Below are positions 48,951-60,514 of a stretch of 64,000 nt of DNA, in pieces (the first letter of the stretch is position 1; every line of letters begins with the position of its first letter). Position numbers and translations under genes: made by a program. The DNA comes from Ulva prolifera (taxonomy: Eukaryota; Chlorophyta; Ulvophyceae; Ulvales; Ulvaceae), in contig CM041204.1 of assembly GCA_023078555.1 (NCBI GenBank), positions 2,944,430 to 3,008,429 on the forward strand, given 5' to 3'. Under the pieces are notes generated by a model that worked only from the letters and a program-made list of their open reading frames with translations, searched no databases and was not told the DNA's origin.

Positions 48951-50421
48951 ACCATCTCAAAGGATCACCTGTTACCAGACATTGCCACTCTCGCTTCACT
49001 GCGCTCCCTTGACCTCAAATTTAAAGGCTGTATCATTCATCCGCAGCACAGCTCATCAATGCTGAGGGTAACTCTCCAAGCGCTGCCTCATCTGCGCGAC
49101 TTGAAGCTGAGACTTGCACAGAGTTTTGATGAACCACCCAAGAAACGCCGCCGAGATGATGACACCGAATTACCACCCCAGCACCGCCTAGCCGCCTTGC
49201 TTTCAGCAGCCACAGCCCTTACCTCCCTCTACGTTCGAGTGTTCCACCCGATCCCTGAAGCGGGGCGAGGCTGCTACACGATGGTGCCGCCTCTGTGCAC
49301 GCCGCAGCTGGTTCAGCTGACGGCCATCTTTGACAACAACGTCCCGGGCTCCTTCAGCGTCGGCCAAGAGAAAAGACGATTCGGCGTCGACGTCCACCTG
49401 GCGGCGTCCTTCTTCGTCCATCTTGTTGCCCCCCTCACCAGCCTCGCGCTCGGCGAGGAGGGCCTGAAACACCCTCAGCCCACACCGCCAGCAGGCGCAG
49501 TGGGCACAAGCAGCCTCCTCCGCAGCCTGGCCACCTTCACGCAGCTGCGCTGCCTCAGCGCCACACTCCCCAGAGATCACCACGGCCACAGCATCCGCGC
49601 CGCACTGACCCCGGCCCTGCCCGGCCTGGTCGCAGCTCTCCAGCAGCCCCTCAGCCTCGCCATCTCTCCCGACTCTGATGTCATACAGCACATCGTTCCG
49701 CTGCTGGGCGCGACCACGCTGACGCAGCTGCACTTGTCCTCGCTGGATCTCGGTCGCAGATTTGCAGCAGCAATGCCAGCTGTCTTGCGCAGTGTGAGCC
49801 AGCTCAAGCTGCCAGGCCTCCGCCTGCACTTCCGGGGTTCACAGTACAGAGGCCCAGGCATGGCCGCCCTGCGCTCGCTGACACAGCTAGCTGACGGCGC
49901 TGCGCCTCTATGGCTGGAGCTGCATGGCCACGCAGGCCGACTGCCAGGCACTGCTGTGGCACTGGCGTCCATGACGCGCCTGCAGGAGCTGTGCCTTGAC
50001 AAAGGAGACGGGGGGCGCTTCAAGAAATTACCAGAATGCATCATGTCGCTGCATGTCCTCAGCGCCCTCACATGCCTCACCGTCATATCTTCAGAGGCTG
50101 GGAATGAGCAGCTAGTGATGCGCCTTGCAGTGCAGCCGCTGCCGGTGCTGCAGGAACTGACCCTTGCGATGTATGATCCGTTCTCAGGTGATTGCGATCT
50201 GGCACGCTACGCCGGCTCGCTGCCATGCAGCGCTGAGGCGCCTGACAGTGCATCTCCGGTGCTCCAGACACGGAGATTACAGCGACACCAGCGGTGATCT
50301 CGATAGTGCAGAGCATCTGGAGAACGTCGCCAGGAGGCGCCTAATCGATGCCGAGAATAGCCTAGAGCAAGCAGCCGCAAGTTCTGGTGTGGAGTTGCTG
50401 ATGACTGAGGATATCTGGTAA
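48951..50421 (+). pseudogene. LRR copy D, 5'-truncated and frameshifted
   Basis: LRR homology begins at ISKDHLLPDIATLASLRSLD, matching copy F from ISKDDVLLAIAILTSLRSLD; the BTB/SKP1-like exon and first LRRs are absent. A basic loop PKKRRRDDDTELPPQH follows, then LTSLYVRVFH, FTQLRCLSATLP, LTQLHLSSLDL and ALTCLTVISSE. Near 50,225 four extra bases (CATG or ATGC) shift the frame relative to the 3' fragment at 63.1-63.5 kb. The true C-terminus (HAALRRLTVHLR … SLEQAAASSGVELLMTEDIW) continues in another frame to a stop at 50,419-50,421. The long upstream frame from 48,825 is translated 3'-flank sequence, not an original N-terminus. Confidence 0.75.
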
Positions 50422-51177
50422 CCCTGTGGGTCGCGCACGTGTGGCCAGCTCCCGCATGCAGTGCGCCTATCCCTTGCATTTCTCCTGTCCTCCGGCAGCG
50501 ACAATCGTCTGTCCCGCAGCTGTCTATGTGTGCCACCCTGCCCTGCTATGCAGACATGGCCGCATCTTCCGCAGGCAATGCATGAGTGCTCTGCAGGTCA
50601 TGCCTCCAGTTGCTCTGGCCGACCCCACAGAGAGTCATTCGCACGCTGTGTGCTGTGGGTAGGTCGGTATGCGGCGCAGCAGCATATTGGCCTGTGATGA
50701 TTCTGGGCCGGACGGAGAGCTGCTCGGCCGGCAGAGATGCTGCCCGGAGCTTGGAAATGCACACATTCAAGGTGTGGCTGCCCAACCTCTCCCTGCTTTC
50801 CAGGGCCCAGGGTCTGTGCATTTTTTGAGGCTCACACGTTCTCCGCACGTGAACAATGTCCTGATCTGGGTCCATAAACATTCCTCCCTCCAAGCTCGCC
50901 CAACACATCAGTGCACGTGGGTGTCTGCAGGGGGCATGGTGGCATGACTCGGCACATTCTGCAAAGTCACATTTACAGACGTCAGGTTCAAAATCCCAGA
51001 CTGATACTTGGCGGCGGAGCGTCCGCGACCACCTGCCGCACCGAGATCTGCGACCTGGGGGATCGGGTGAACCAGAGACGGCGAACCAGAGACGCCTGCT
51101 CGCGCCTCTGAAGGTGGCCGGCCGAGGCACCACCGCACACATCACCGGCGCGGTGGACAACCGGCTGCTGCATCCGT
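50422..51177. other. 3' flank of LRR copy D and gene-poor DNA
   Basis: 50,450-50,650 matches the 3' flanks at 48,745-48,950 and 63,500-63,665. The rest has no recognisable gene. Confidence 0.5.
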
Positions 51178-51672
51178 GTGGCTGATGCGGCGGCGGTCAC
51201 CACGAAGCGGCTGCGCGTGCGCGCTGGTCGCGCCATCAAGCACGCTCTTTCCACCTCCGGGCTTCGCACCACTCTGAAGCTAGAGGTAGAGGACTGGACG
51301 GTGACGCATCACAATCCGGAGTGCTTACGCACCGCGCATCAGCGCCACACCGGCCTTTGTCTATCCGCCGAAGCCAAAGCCGAGCTTCTCCACTGCGCTC
51401 TCGAGGGCCCGGGGCTGCACACCGCCATTTACGTCACGGGACGCGGCCACGTCACCCTGGACCACTGTGCGCTGGAGGGCATGCACATTGCGGTTGCTCA
51501 GACAGATGGCTTGGCGCGGGCGGCACAGTGTCAGGCGGGCGCACCCAATCCCCCGCCCAGCGATAGCGTGTACACCGCTTCAGCGTTGTACAGGACATCA
51601 GCAAGCATGCAGCCAGGGTGGCAGGGTATCGGTATGCATTTACACAAGAACAAACAGGTTTGTGTGCACTGA
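51178..51672 (+). CDS. Hypothetical ORF with beta-helix-like repeats
   Basis: Open frame of 164 codons. Residues ~68-112 read AELLHCALEGPGLHTAIYVT then GRGHVTLDHCALEGMHIAVA. This is two turns of about 23-25 residues with aligned LHCALEG and LDHCALEG motifs, the spacing typical of right-handed parallel beta-helix (pectin-lyase-like) proteins. No signal peptide and no catalytic pattern are evident. It may be an exon or relic of a larger gene, since the N- and C-terminal thirds look non-coding. The first codon of the frame is not reliable. Confidence 0.3.
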   Translation: MADAAAVTTKRLRVRAGRAIKHALSTSGLRTTLKLEVEDWTVTHHNPECLRTAHQRHTGLCLSAEAKAELLHCALEGPGLHTAIYVTGRGHVTLDHCALEGMHIAVAQTDGLARAAQCQAGAPNPPPSDSVYTASALYRTSASMQPGWQGIGMHLHKNKQVCVH

Positions 51673-52058
51673 TGCTTCCGGCATGATGGCAGCAGTGAAA
51701 GAGACGATGTAGAGCACCGTGTGTCACACAGCGTGCATCACTCCTTGCAAACTTCCCTTTGTGCCATGGTTTCATCACTGCGCTAGTCCACATGTGGGTC
51801 CGTGCATCTTTGCATGATCCACATACACATGACATTTGCAAGCGGAACACCTGTGTGGGCTTGACGCATACACATGTGCGCCTTCCACTGACAGATATTC
51901 CAAACAAGCAACATATATGTGTGACACGGCGCAATGGCCGGGCCTTCGCCCAGAGGTACATCGCACTTGCGGCATTGAAGCCCATGCATGTTCACACCCA
52001 CGCTGCTCCAGCACTACGCAGGTCTCAATGAGGCCGCCCAACACCCCTCCTCCACACC
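51673..52058. other. Intergenic DNA downstream of LRR copy E
   Basis: No gene seen. This is the 3' side of the minus-strand copy E. Confidence 0.5.
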
Positions 52059-54438
52059 TTAGAAGGCCAGGTTCCCATCCAGTGACACCTCCAGTCCTCT
52101 ATTGGTCACAAGTTCGATGTCATGCACCCACTCACTAAGATCATCTTGCGGCCCTGTGGAGCCGTCGTCCTCCATCACCAGGTCAAGCAGCATCACCGCC
52201 GGCAGCCTGTTGGCGAAATAGCCTGCATTACTAATCATGCTGATTGCCGCAGACGTGCCGTCCCCCTCCTCCTCTTCCCCGTCTTCATCGTCCCCCCTCT
52301 CGTCGAATCGGCCCCAGATGTCGAGGCCAACCTCCCGCAGCGTCGTCAGCGCCCCCGTCGGCACGTGCTCCCCCAGCACGCCCGAGATGCAACCCTCAGG
52401 TCTCCCACTCCTGAACACGAGGCTCGTGAGCGCCGGCAGCTCGCCCAGGCAGCGCGCGCAGATACCGCACAGCTCCTCCGGCAGCCGCATGCCGAGCAGG
52501 TGCAGCTTGTGCAGCTGCGTCATGCGCGCAAGCGCCTCGCAGTCTTCAAGACCCGCAACGCACGCCCAGTTGTCTACGCACAGGGCTGTCAGGTGCGGCA
52601 TCGGGGGCAGCGCGGCGAGGCCTGGCAGGTCGACGGCAGTGCGCCTCAGCACCATCTGCAGCCGCTGTAGCGGCAGCTGGGCCAGATGACCTAGCAGCGC
52701 TGGCCAGTCGCCCGACCACTTGTCCTCCCGGCTGCACAGCGAGACTGTGAGGGCCGTCAGTTGCGCCAGCGCGGTGACCATCACCGGCGCCGCGGCGTGC
52801 ATTGCTGCAACATCGGTGCTGAGGTTGAGTGAGGCGAGGCGCGGCAGGGCGGCAAGGGTGGTGGGCACGCCTGTAGACACCGCGTCGTGGATGACGCAAG
52901 TCCGGGGTGTGCTGGGTCCGGGCGGGAGCGTGGGGGAAGGAAGGCTTGGCTCAGCGGGGTCGTCTCCGGGCAGTGGCAACATCACGGGTGCTTGGATGTC
53001 TCCGGCGTTCAGCTCACCGTCCACAAGTCCAGCGGAGTCGTCATCGGTCGGTGTGGCGAGGGCAAGCGATTGCAGCGCCGTGAACGCCGCGAGGCTGGCA
53101 AAGAGCTTCTGGACGTCGTGCGCAGCTTCTGGAGGCAGCGAGAGGCCCTTGTCGTGGAGGATGTTGAGGGTGGTGAGGGGGGCACGGAGGGCGCCGAGGA
53201 TGGATGAACACGAGAGCGTGTGGGAGGTGCCGAATCTGAGCGCGAGCTGGAGTAGCTGCGGCTTGGTCAGGATGCTGGCGGCTTGGAAGCAGCACGCGGA
53301 CTCAGCCCCTGTGAAGAGGTCCAGGGACGTGAGGGCTGAGGCGGCAGAGAGCATTGTGACGAGGCAGTGCGAGGCGGCCGGTGCGCTCTCGTCGTCGCGC
53401 TGGCGTTTTCGAGTGTCTTCTGAGGAGAGCGAGATGGAGAGGTGTTGGAGCTGAGGGAGGGCGTGGAAGGTCTGCTGCAGTGTGGGCAGGCTGTCTGGGC
53501 CGATGCTGGAGTGGAGGAGGAGGGACTGGAGGGCCGTGAGAGAGGCGATGGCTGGGGCCAGCTGCTCGAGAGATGCGGAGGTGATGCATGGCACCTTCAT
53601 CTGGAGGCTGGTGATGCCTGTGTGGTGCTGCAGCGCTTGGACAAGGCATGTGGTTGCTTGCTCAGCGGCTGGGGAGTCGGGCGTGATGGGCTCGCCAGGC
53701 TCATAGTCGTGAACACTGAGAGAGAGGAAGGATGGAGGCGATGCTGGGATTAACGGCAGTGCCTTGGCTACCTTCAGTGTGTCACGCAGAGGCGCCTCGA
53801 GCGTCTTCGTGTTTGTGATGGTGGCTTCCAGCACTGCAGCATGGTCATGGCTGGGCATGAAATCAAGCATGCGGTGCAGGCACACCGAGTTGACAGCAGC
53901 AGACGCCAGCACACGGCTCCGTAAAGAGTTGGACAGCGTTGACAAGGCATGAGACGCCTCCTCCGGACTGCAGTCCCCAGCAAGATAGTTGGTGTCAGGA
54001 GGGATGCTGTACGCGGCCAGCTTGACCCATTCATCAACACGTCCATCATCTAGAATATCCGCAACCTGAATAGCGCAGGACGAGTGGTTCATGGAGCGCA
54101 GCGTGTTCTACATGTACAGAAAGCCAGGTGTCCGACAGCAAACGCTTCTGCAACGGGGAGCCCGGCAGACGCCCTACCTTCATCAGCGTGCAAAACAAAG
54201 GAAATGACCACTTCTCAGCCTCTGCTATCGTCGCGTCTCCTTTCGTCAGCCATGTCTTGAATTCCGCCAAGGTGATGCTGTCGGGCAGCACGGCTTCGCC
54301 TCCAGCCTCGACAATGCACGACAGCACGCCGCTCCTAGCGATCGCGGCGGAATCGATGACATCATAAAATATCAGTTGTCCTGAATAGGCTTCATGAGGA
54401 GCGGAGCGCGTCAAGCACACGGGACCGTCGAAGTCCAT
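52059..54438 (-). CDS. LRR protein copy E: BTB/SKP1-like N-terminus plus LRR solenoid
   Basis: The only family member on the minus strand. Exon 1 is 54,438-54,178 (87 codons, MDFDGPVCLTRSAPHEAYSG … IARSGVLSCIVEAGGEAVLP … LAEFKTWL). The 112-bp intron is GTAGGG…ATTCAG, phase 0. Exon 2 is 54,065-52,059, beginning VADILDDGRVDEWVKLAAY. About 755 residues in total. The LPSxHHAAVLAA motif appears as MPSHDHAAVLEATITNTK. The basic loop is TRKRQRDDESAPAASH. LRRs continue through LTALQSLLLHSS, LPQLQHLSISLS, LTSLDLFT, LPALTSLVFRSG. A strongly acidic stretch (DERGDDEDGEEEEGDG) lies near the C-terminus, and the SAW-type terminal motif is replaced by a different end (GLEVSLDGNLAF). It is arranged head-to-head with copy F. 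Confidence 0.85.
54066..54177 (-). other. Intron of LRR copy E
   Basis: GTAGGG…CTATTCAG, 112 bp, phase 0, after codons for LeuMetLys. Confidence 0.8.
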
Positions 54439-54639
54439 TTGAAGCTTTGCACAAAGAGATGGCGTTCGAAGCCTGGGGCGCGAATGCAGACACAACGACA
54501 GCTCATGCGTTCAGGAATATGTGCTGCTAAGATCGGGTAATTTCACTCCGAAAAAGTGGTATGCATACGTAGCAGCAATAGATGCATCGCAACGGAAGCT
54601 GGCACAGTCATCGTACAGAAGCAGGACGACTGCTGCCCC

Positions 54640-56056
54640 GACCGTTGCTCGAAACAGTGTGAAGATCTGCAAACATGCTCTGCGTACGTTCCCACTCAAA
54701 CAGGCCTACAGATGCAGCCACATCGCGGTGGTTGCTGCGATGATCACACCAGAAATGATGTTCCGAATGCCTCTGACTTCCAGATCATATCGTGCGCTGA
54801 CAGCCGTCGCCTCCCTAGAAGAATCCTTGCTCGTGTTCCATGCTGGTGACGACAGAGCCCCCATTCTGCGCGGTGAGCAACATATATTCGGGCCAATGGA
54901 GTGGTTGAGTGTCACAGATGTATTATACCTGCATCCAGATCTCACCAGCCTTCGTCTGTCTCCAGCACCCCCCTCAATCATCTCAAAGGATGACGTGCTA
55001 CTGGCCATTGCCATTCTCACCTCACTCCGCTCCCTTGACCTCCGAGAGTGCGTCATCCTTGCAGAGGACAGCTCGACCATCCTGAAGGCAACTATTCAGT
55101 CGCTGCCTCAGCTGCATGCCCTCAAGCTGCAATTCTCAGACCAGAGCGAGGACCCATCGACGAAGCGGCGTCGAGATGACAGCACAGAACCACCATCACG
55201 CCACTGCCTGGCCGCGACACTGTCTGTAGCCACAGCCCTTACCTCCCTCTACTTGCGGGTTTACCAGCAGAGTTCAAAAACGGGCAAGGCTGCTTCACGG
55301 CAGCGGTGCCTCTGTGCTTGCCGCAGCTCGTTCAGTTGACCACTATCTTCAACACTGATGTCCCCGGCGCCGTCTGGCGTGGTGCTGGACGATTTGGCGA
55401 TGACGTCCGCACGGCCGCCTCCATCTTCGGCCATCTCACCGCACCCCTCACCAGCCTCACGCTCCGCGAGGAGGGCCCGCGAGACCCACAGCCCACGCCT
55501 CCTGCAGCCGCCAGTGACGCTGGTCGCCTCGTCCGCAGCCTGGCCGCCTTCACACAGCTGCGCTGCCTCAGCGCCGTCCTCCCGACAGACGACGTTGGCC
55601 AGAGCGGTGTATCCAACGCGCTGGTGCCGGCCTTGCCCGATCTGATCGCCGCGCTACATGAGCCCCTCAGCCTGAGCATCTCTGCAGACAGCGCTACCAT
55701 GCAGCACGTCGTGCCCCTACTGGCCGCGACCTCCCTGACGCGGCTGCACTTGCGCTCGCTGGATCTGGAGGACGTACTTGAAGCCGAATTTCCGGAATTC
55801 TTGCAGCGACTGAGCCAGTGCGCGCCACAGGACCTCCGCCTGCACTTCCAGGAGCCCGGGCCCCCAGGCATCGGCATGGCCCCTCTGCGCTCGCTGACGG
55901 CGCTGACAGCGCTGCAGCTCTGGGGCTGGAGCTGCATGGCCACCCGGGCGGACTGCGAAGCTCTCGCGGCCATGCATGACGAGCCTGCAGCAGCTCTATC
56001 TGGACAGTGCCTACGGGGGCTTCGAGCAGCTGCCAAGGTGCATCGCATCGCTGCAT
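54640..56056 (+). pseudogene. LRR copy F, 5' part (truncated, frameshifted, split by an insertion)
   Basis: Homology starts at HIAVVAAMITPEMMFRMP, equivalent to HHAAVLAAYITPDK of copy A; no BTB/SKP1-like exon precedes it. LRRs follow (HPDLTSLRLSPAP, LTSLRSLDLRECV, LPQLHALKLQFS) with the basic loop STKRRRDDSTEPPSRH. A one-base deletion between 55,255 and 55,290 moves the frame, which continues as LPQLVQLTTIFNTDVPG … LTRLHLRSLDLED. A 4-base CATG duplication near 55,975 shifts it again, and the third frame reads MTSLQQLYLDSAYGGFEQLP then RCIASLH. Homology then stops at 56,056, where the 7-kb element begins. The remainder is at 63,119-63,480. Confidence 0.8.
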
Positions 56057-56509
56057 CGTCTGTACACGTCCTGGCTCATGTTACAAGGGCGGGCCTGACA
56101 AGGGCGGATAGGTCGGAGCAGAAACAGTCGCCTTTTGATGTGATTTCAACCGAAATGACCATATTCAATATGACATTGACGCATGATATGCTTTATCCGG
56201 TTCGTTGTGGTCTACGGACGCAGTTGCACTGTGCCTGTCTCGAGGATGACTCGGTCGGCCAGCGCTGTTACGATGCTCACGAACAGCGCGATCAAAGCGT
56301 GTATATCCTTTCACGGGAACATATTTGGTTACATTCAGGCTTAACTTGGGCTCTGGAGACTCGCGGCCTTTCTGGAGGTCAATCAGCCTGAGGACACACT
56401 TGGGCAGAGCTTAGGACGGCTGCGTGTCACCGCTAGAAGCTAATCCGTCAGTGATACAAAATTAAAACTACTATCAACATGTTTACCAATTTGTTCAAAG
56501 TTTTATGAC

Positions 56510-57010
56510 GTGTTGTCTCTAGCGGAGCTCATCATGCGCCATCGCGAAGCGGGCTACTGGAGCATCTGGTCTATGAACAGGCCCCACACGCACAGATCGC
56601 GCCACGATCTGATTCTACAGCGCAAACTATATGTATGTGAAAATCGGCAATGTACGGCTGCAACGGTGTTCAGGGACGAGCAGGGCAAACCATCGCTGCT
56701 ACATAGCCATTTGGAAGCTCGGGCACATCATGCTTCACCAATCTGCAATGGAGACTTTGGAAACTGTATGAACCACAGACGCGAGCGTCTACGGCTACGG
56801 ATAGTTGCAGACTTCTTACGACACTGCTTGCGGCAAGTGATGCCTGTGCTCTTCGTACTAAACGAAAGTGCCACTGCGGCCGCTTTGGAGGTCAGTCACC
56901 CTGGCCATGTGGTTATGGAAACACCGGCTGGACACGAGGACGGCTGCGCAGATGATGCAAGTGCCTGTCGGTGTGCTGAGATAGCCCTCCTGTGGATGTC
57001 AGTGATGTGA
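56510..57010 (+). CDS. ORF with a FLYWCH-like zinc finger, running into satellite
   Basis: 166 codons. Residues ~43-75 read KLYVCENRQCTAATVFRD … LLHSH, a CxxxxC then about 16 residues then HxH. This resembles the FLYWCH/WRKY-GCM1 fingers found next to MULE-type transposases. The aromatic positions of a full FLYWCH domain are only partly present. The last ~25 codons are satellite sequence, so the original 3' end is lost. It could be a remnant of the element's own DNA-binding protein. Confidence 0.35.
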   Translation: MLSLAELIMRHREAGYWSIWSMNRPHTHRSRHDLILQRKLYVCENRQCTAATVFRDEQGKPSLLHSHLEARAHHASPICNGDFGNCMNHRRERLRLRIVADFLRHCLRQVMPVLFVLNESATAAALEVSHPGHVVMETPAGHEDGCADDASACRCAEIALLWMSVM

Positions 57011-60000
57011 TCACATGCAGCCACTGGCACTCTGGCCAGCAGAGATACATCAAACTATTCACCAGTGTCTTTGCAAAGGGGTTGTCACAAGTTTTGGCCA
57101 CGCATACAGCTGGGCTGGTGATGCCAGTGCTCGTGCCTGACGGTGTGCTAAGATAGCCCTCCTGTGGATGTCAGTGATGTGATCACATGCAGCCACTGGC
57201 ACTCTGGCCAGCAGAGATACATCAAACTATTCAGCAGTGTCTTTGCAAAGGGGTTGTCACGCTGACTGGCCACGCATACAGCTGGGCTGGTGATGCCAGT
57301 GCTCGTGCCTGACGGTGTGCTGAGATAGCCCTCCTGTGGATGTCAGTGATGTGATCACATGCAGCCACTGGTATTCTGGCCAGCAGAGATACATCAAACT
57401 ATTCACCAGTGTCTTTGCAAAGGAGTTATCACGCTTACTGGCCACGAATACAGCTGGGCTGGTGATGCCAGTGCTCGTGCCTGACGGTGTGCTAAGATAG
57501 CCCTCCTGTGGATGTCAGTGATATGATCACATGCAGCCGCTGGTATTCTGGCCAGCAGAGATGCTTCACACTACTTACCAGCCTCTTTGCAAATGGGCTG
57601 TCACGCTAACTGGCCACGAGTATGGCTGGGCTGGTGATGCCAGTGCTCGTGCCTGACGGTGTGCTGAGATAGCTCTCCTGTGGATGTCAGTGATGTGATC
57701 ACATGCAGCAACTGGTATTATGGCCAGCAGAGATACATCAAACTATTCACCAGTGTCTTTGCAAAGGGGTTGTCACGCTAACTGGCCACGAATACAGCTG
57801 GGCTGGTGATGCCAGTGCTCGTGCCTGACGGTGTGCTGAGATAGCCCTCCTGTGGATGTCAGTGATGTGATCACATGCAGCCACTGGCACTCTGGCCAGC
57901 AGAGATACATCAAACTATTCACCAGTGTCTTTGCAAAGGGGTTATCACGCTTACTGGCCACGAATACAGCTGGGCTGGTGATGCCAGTGCTCGTGCCTGA
58001 CGGTGTGCTAAGATAGCCCTCCTGTGGATGTCAGTGATGTGATCACATGCAGCCACTGGCACTCTGGCCAGCAGAGATACATCAAACTATTCACCAGTGT
58101 CTTTGCAAAGGGGTTGTCACAAGTTTTGGCCACGCATACAGCTGGGCTGGTGATGCCAGTGCTCGGGCCTGACGGTGTGCTGAGATAGCCCTCCTGTGGA
58201 TGTCAGTGATATGATCACATGCAGCCGCTGGTATTCTGGCCAGCAGAGATGCTTCACACTACTTACCAGCCTCTTTGCAAATGGGCTGTCACGCTAACTG
58301 GCCACGAGTATGGCTGGGCTGGTGATGCCAGTGCTCGTGCCTGACGGTGTGCTGAGATAGCTCTCCTGTGGATGTCAGTGATGTGATCACATGCAGCAAC
58401 TGGTATTATGGCCAGCAGAGATACATCAAACTATTCACCAGTGTCTTTGCAAAGGGGTTGTCACGCTAACTGGCCACGAATACAGCTGGGCTGGTGATGC
58501 CAGTGCTCGTGCCTGACGGTGTGCTGAGATAGCCCTCCTGTGGATGTCAGTGATGTGATCACATGCAGCCACTGGCACTCTGGCCAGCAGAGATACATCA
58601 AACTATTCACCAGTGTCTTTGCAAAGGGGTTATCACGCTTACTGGCCACGAATACAGCTGGGCTGGTGATGCCAGTGCTCGTGCCTGACGGTGTGCTAAG
58701 ATAGCCCTCCTGTGGATGTCAGTGATGTGATCACATGCAGCCACTGGCACTCTGGCCAGCAGAGATACATCAAACTATTCACCAGTGTCTTTGCAAAGGG
58801 GTTGTCACAAGTTTTGGCCACGCATACAGCTGGGCTGGTGATGCCAGTGCTCGGGCCTGACGGTGTGCTGAGATAGCCCTCCTGTGGATGTCAGTGATAT
58901 GATCACATGCAGCCGCTGGTATTCTGGCCAGCAGAGATGCTTCACACTACTTACCAGCCTCTTTGCAAATGGGCTGTCACGCTAACTGGCCACGAGTATG
59001 GCTGGGCTGGTGATGCCAGTGCTCGTGCCTGACGGTGTGCTGAGATAGCTCTCCTGTGGATGTCAGTGATGTGATCACATGCAGCAACTGGTATTATGGC
59101 CAGCAGAGATACATCAAACTATTCACCAGTGTCTTTGCAAAGGGGTTGTCACGCTAACTGGCCACGAATACAGCTGGGCTGGTGATGCCAGTGCTCGTGC
59201 CTGACGGTGTGCTGAGATAGCCCTCCTGTGGATGGCAGTAATGTGATCACATGCAGCCACTGGTATTATGGCCAGCAGAGATACATCAAACTATTCACCA
59301 GTGTCTTTGCAAAGGGGTTGTCACGCTAACTGGCCACGAATACAGCTGGGCTGGTGATGCCAGTGCTCGTGCCTGACGGTGTGCTGAGATAGCCCTCCTG
59401 TGGATGTCAGTGATATGATCACATGCAGCCGCTGGTATTCTGGCCAGCAGAGATGCTTCACACTACTTACCAGCCTCTTTGCAAATGGGCTGTCACGCTA
59501 ACTGGCCACGAGTATGGCTGGGCTGGTGATGCCAGTGCTCGTGCCTGACGGTGTGCTGAGATAGCTCTCCTGTGGATGTCAGTGATGTGATCACATGCAG
59601 CAACTGGTATTATGGCCAGCAGAGATACATCAAACTATTCACCAGTGTCTTTGCAAAGGGGTTGTCACGCTAACTGGCCACGAATACAGCTGGGCTGGTG
59701 ATGCCAGTGCTCGTGCCTGACGGTGTGCTGAGATAGCCCTCCTGTGGATGGCAGTAATGTGATCACATGCAGCCACTGGTATTATGGCCAGCAGAGATAC
59801 ATCATACTATTCACCAGTGTCTTTGCAAAGGGGTTGTCACAAGTTTTGGCCACGCATACAGCTGGGCTGGTGATGCCAGTGCTCGGGCCTGACGGTGTGC
59901 TGAGAAAGCCCTCCTGTGGATGGCAGTAATGTGATCACATGCAGCCACTGGTATTATGGCCAGCAGAGATACATCAAACTATTCACCAGTGTCTTTGCAA

Positions 60001-60513
60001 AGGGGTTGTCACGCTGACTGGCCACGAATACAGCTGGGCTGGTGATGCCAGTGCTCGTGCCTGACGGTGTGCTGAGATAGCCCTCCTGTGGATGTCAGTG
60101 ATGTGATCACATGCAGCCACTGGCACTCTGGCCAGCAGAGATACATCAAACTATTCACCAGTGTCTTTGCAAAGGGGTTATCACGCTTACTGGCCACGAA
60201 TACAGCTGGGCTGGTGATGCCAGTGCTCGTGCCTGACGGTGTGCTAAGATAGCCCTCCTGTGGATGTCAGTGATGTGATCACATGCAGCCACTGGTATTA
60301 TGGCCAGCAGAGATACATCAAACTATTCACCAGTGTCTTTGCAAAGGGGTTGTCACGCTGACTGGCCACGAATACAGCTGGGCTGGTGATGCCAGTGCTC
60401 GTGCCTGACGGTGTGCTGAGATAGCCCTCCTGTGGATGTCAGTGATGTGATCACATGCAGCCACTGGCACTCCGGCCAGCAGAGATGCTTCCACCTAGTA
60501 ACCAGCCTCGTTG
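56940..60513. repeat. 172-bp satellite, about 21 units with 4-mer higher-order organisation
   Basis: The phrase ATAGCCCTCCTGTGGATG recurs every 172 bp (starts at 56,981, 57,153, 57,325, 57,497 and onward). Most units contain the 12-bp palindrome ATGTGATCACAT. Diagnostic variants recur as a block: units with GCTTCACACTACTTACCAGC and units with GATAGCTCTCC reappear after 688 bp (4 x 172) from 57.5 to 59.0 kb, then once after 516 bp (3 x 172). Blocks appear nearly identical to each other while neighbouring units differ, so amplification was by blocks. Repeated 61-62-codon frames on the minus strand are by-products. Confidence 0.95.
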
Positions 60514-60514
60514 C

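Noticed and set aside
57257-60197. Repeated 61-62-codon frames in the satellite, mainly on the minus strand, as a small-protein family
   Set aside because: Every occurrence is the same phase of the 172-bp satellite. The frames exist because the unit lacks a stop in that phase, and some units break it. No start context or conservation argues for translation.
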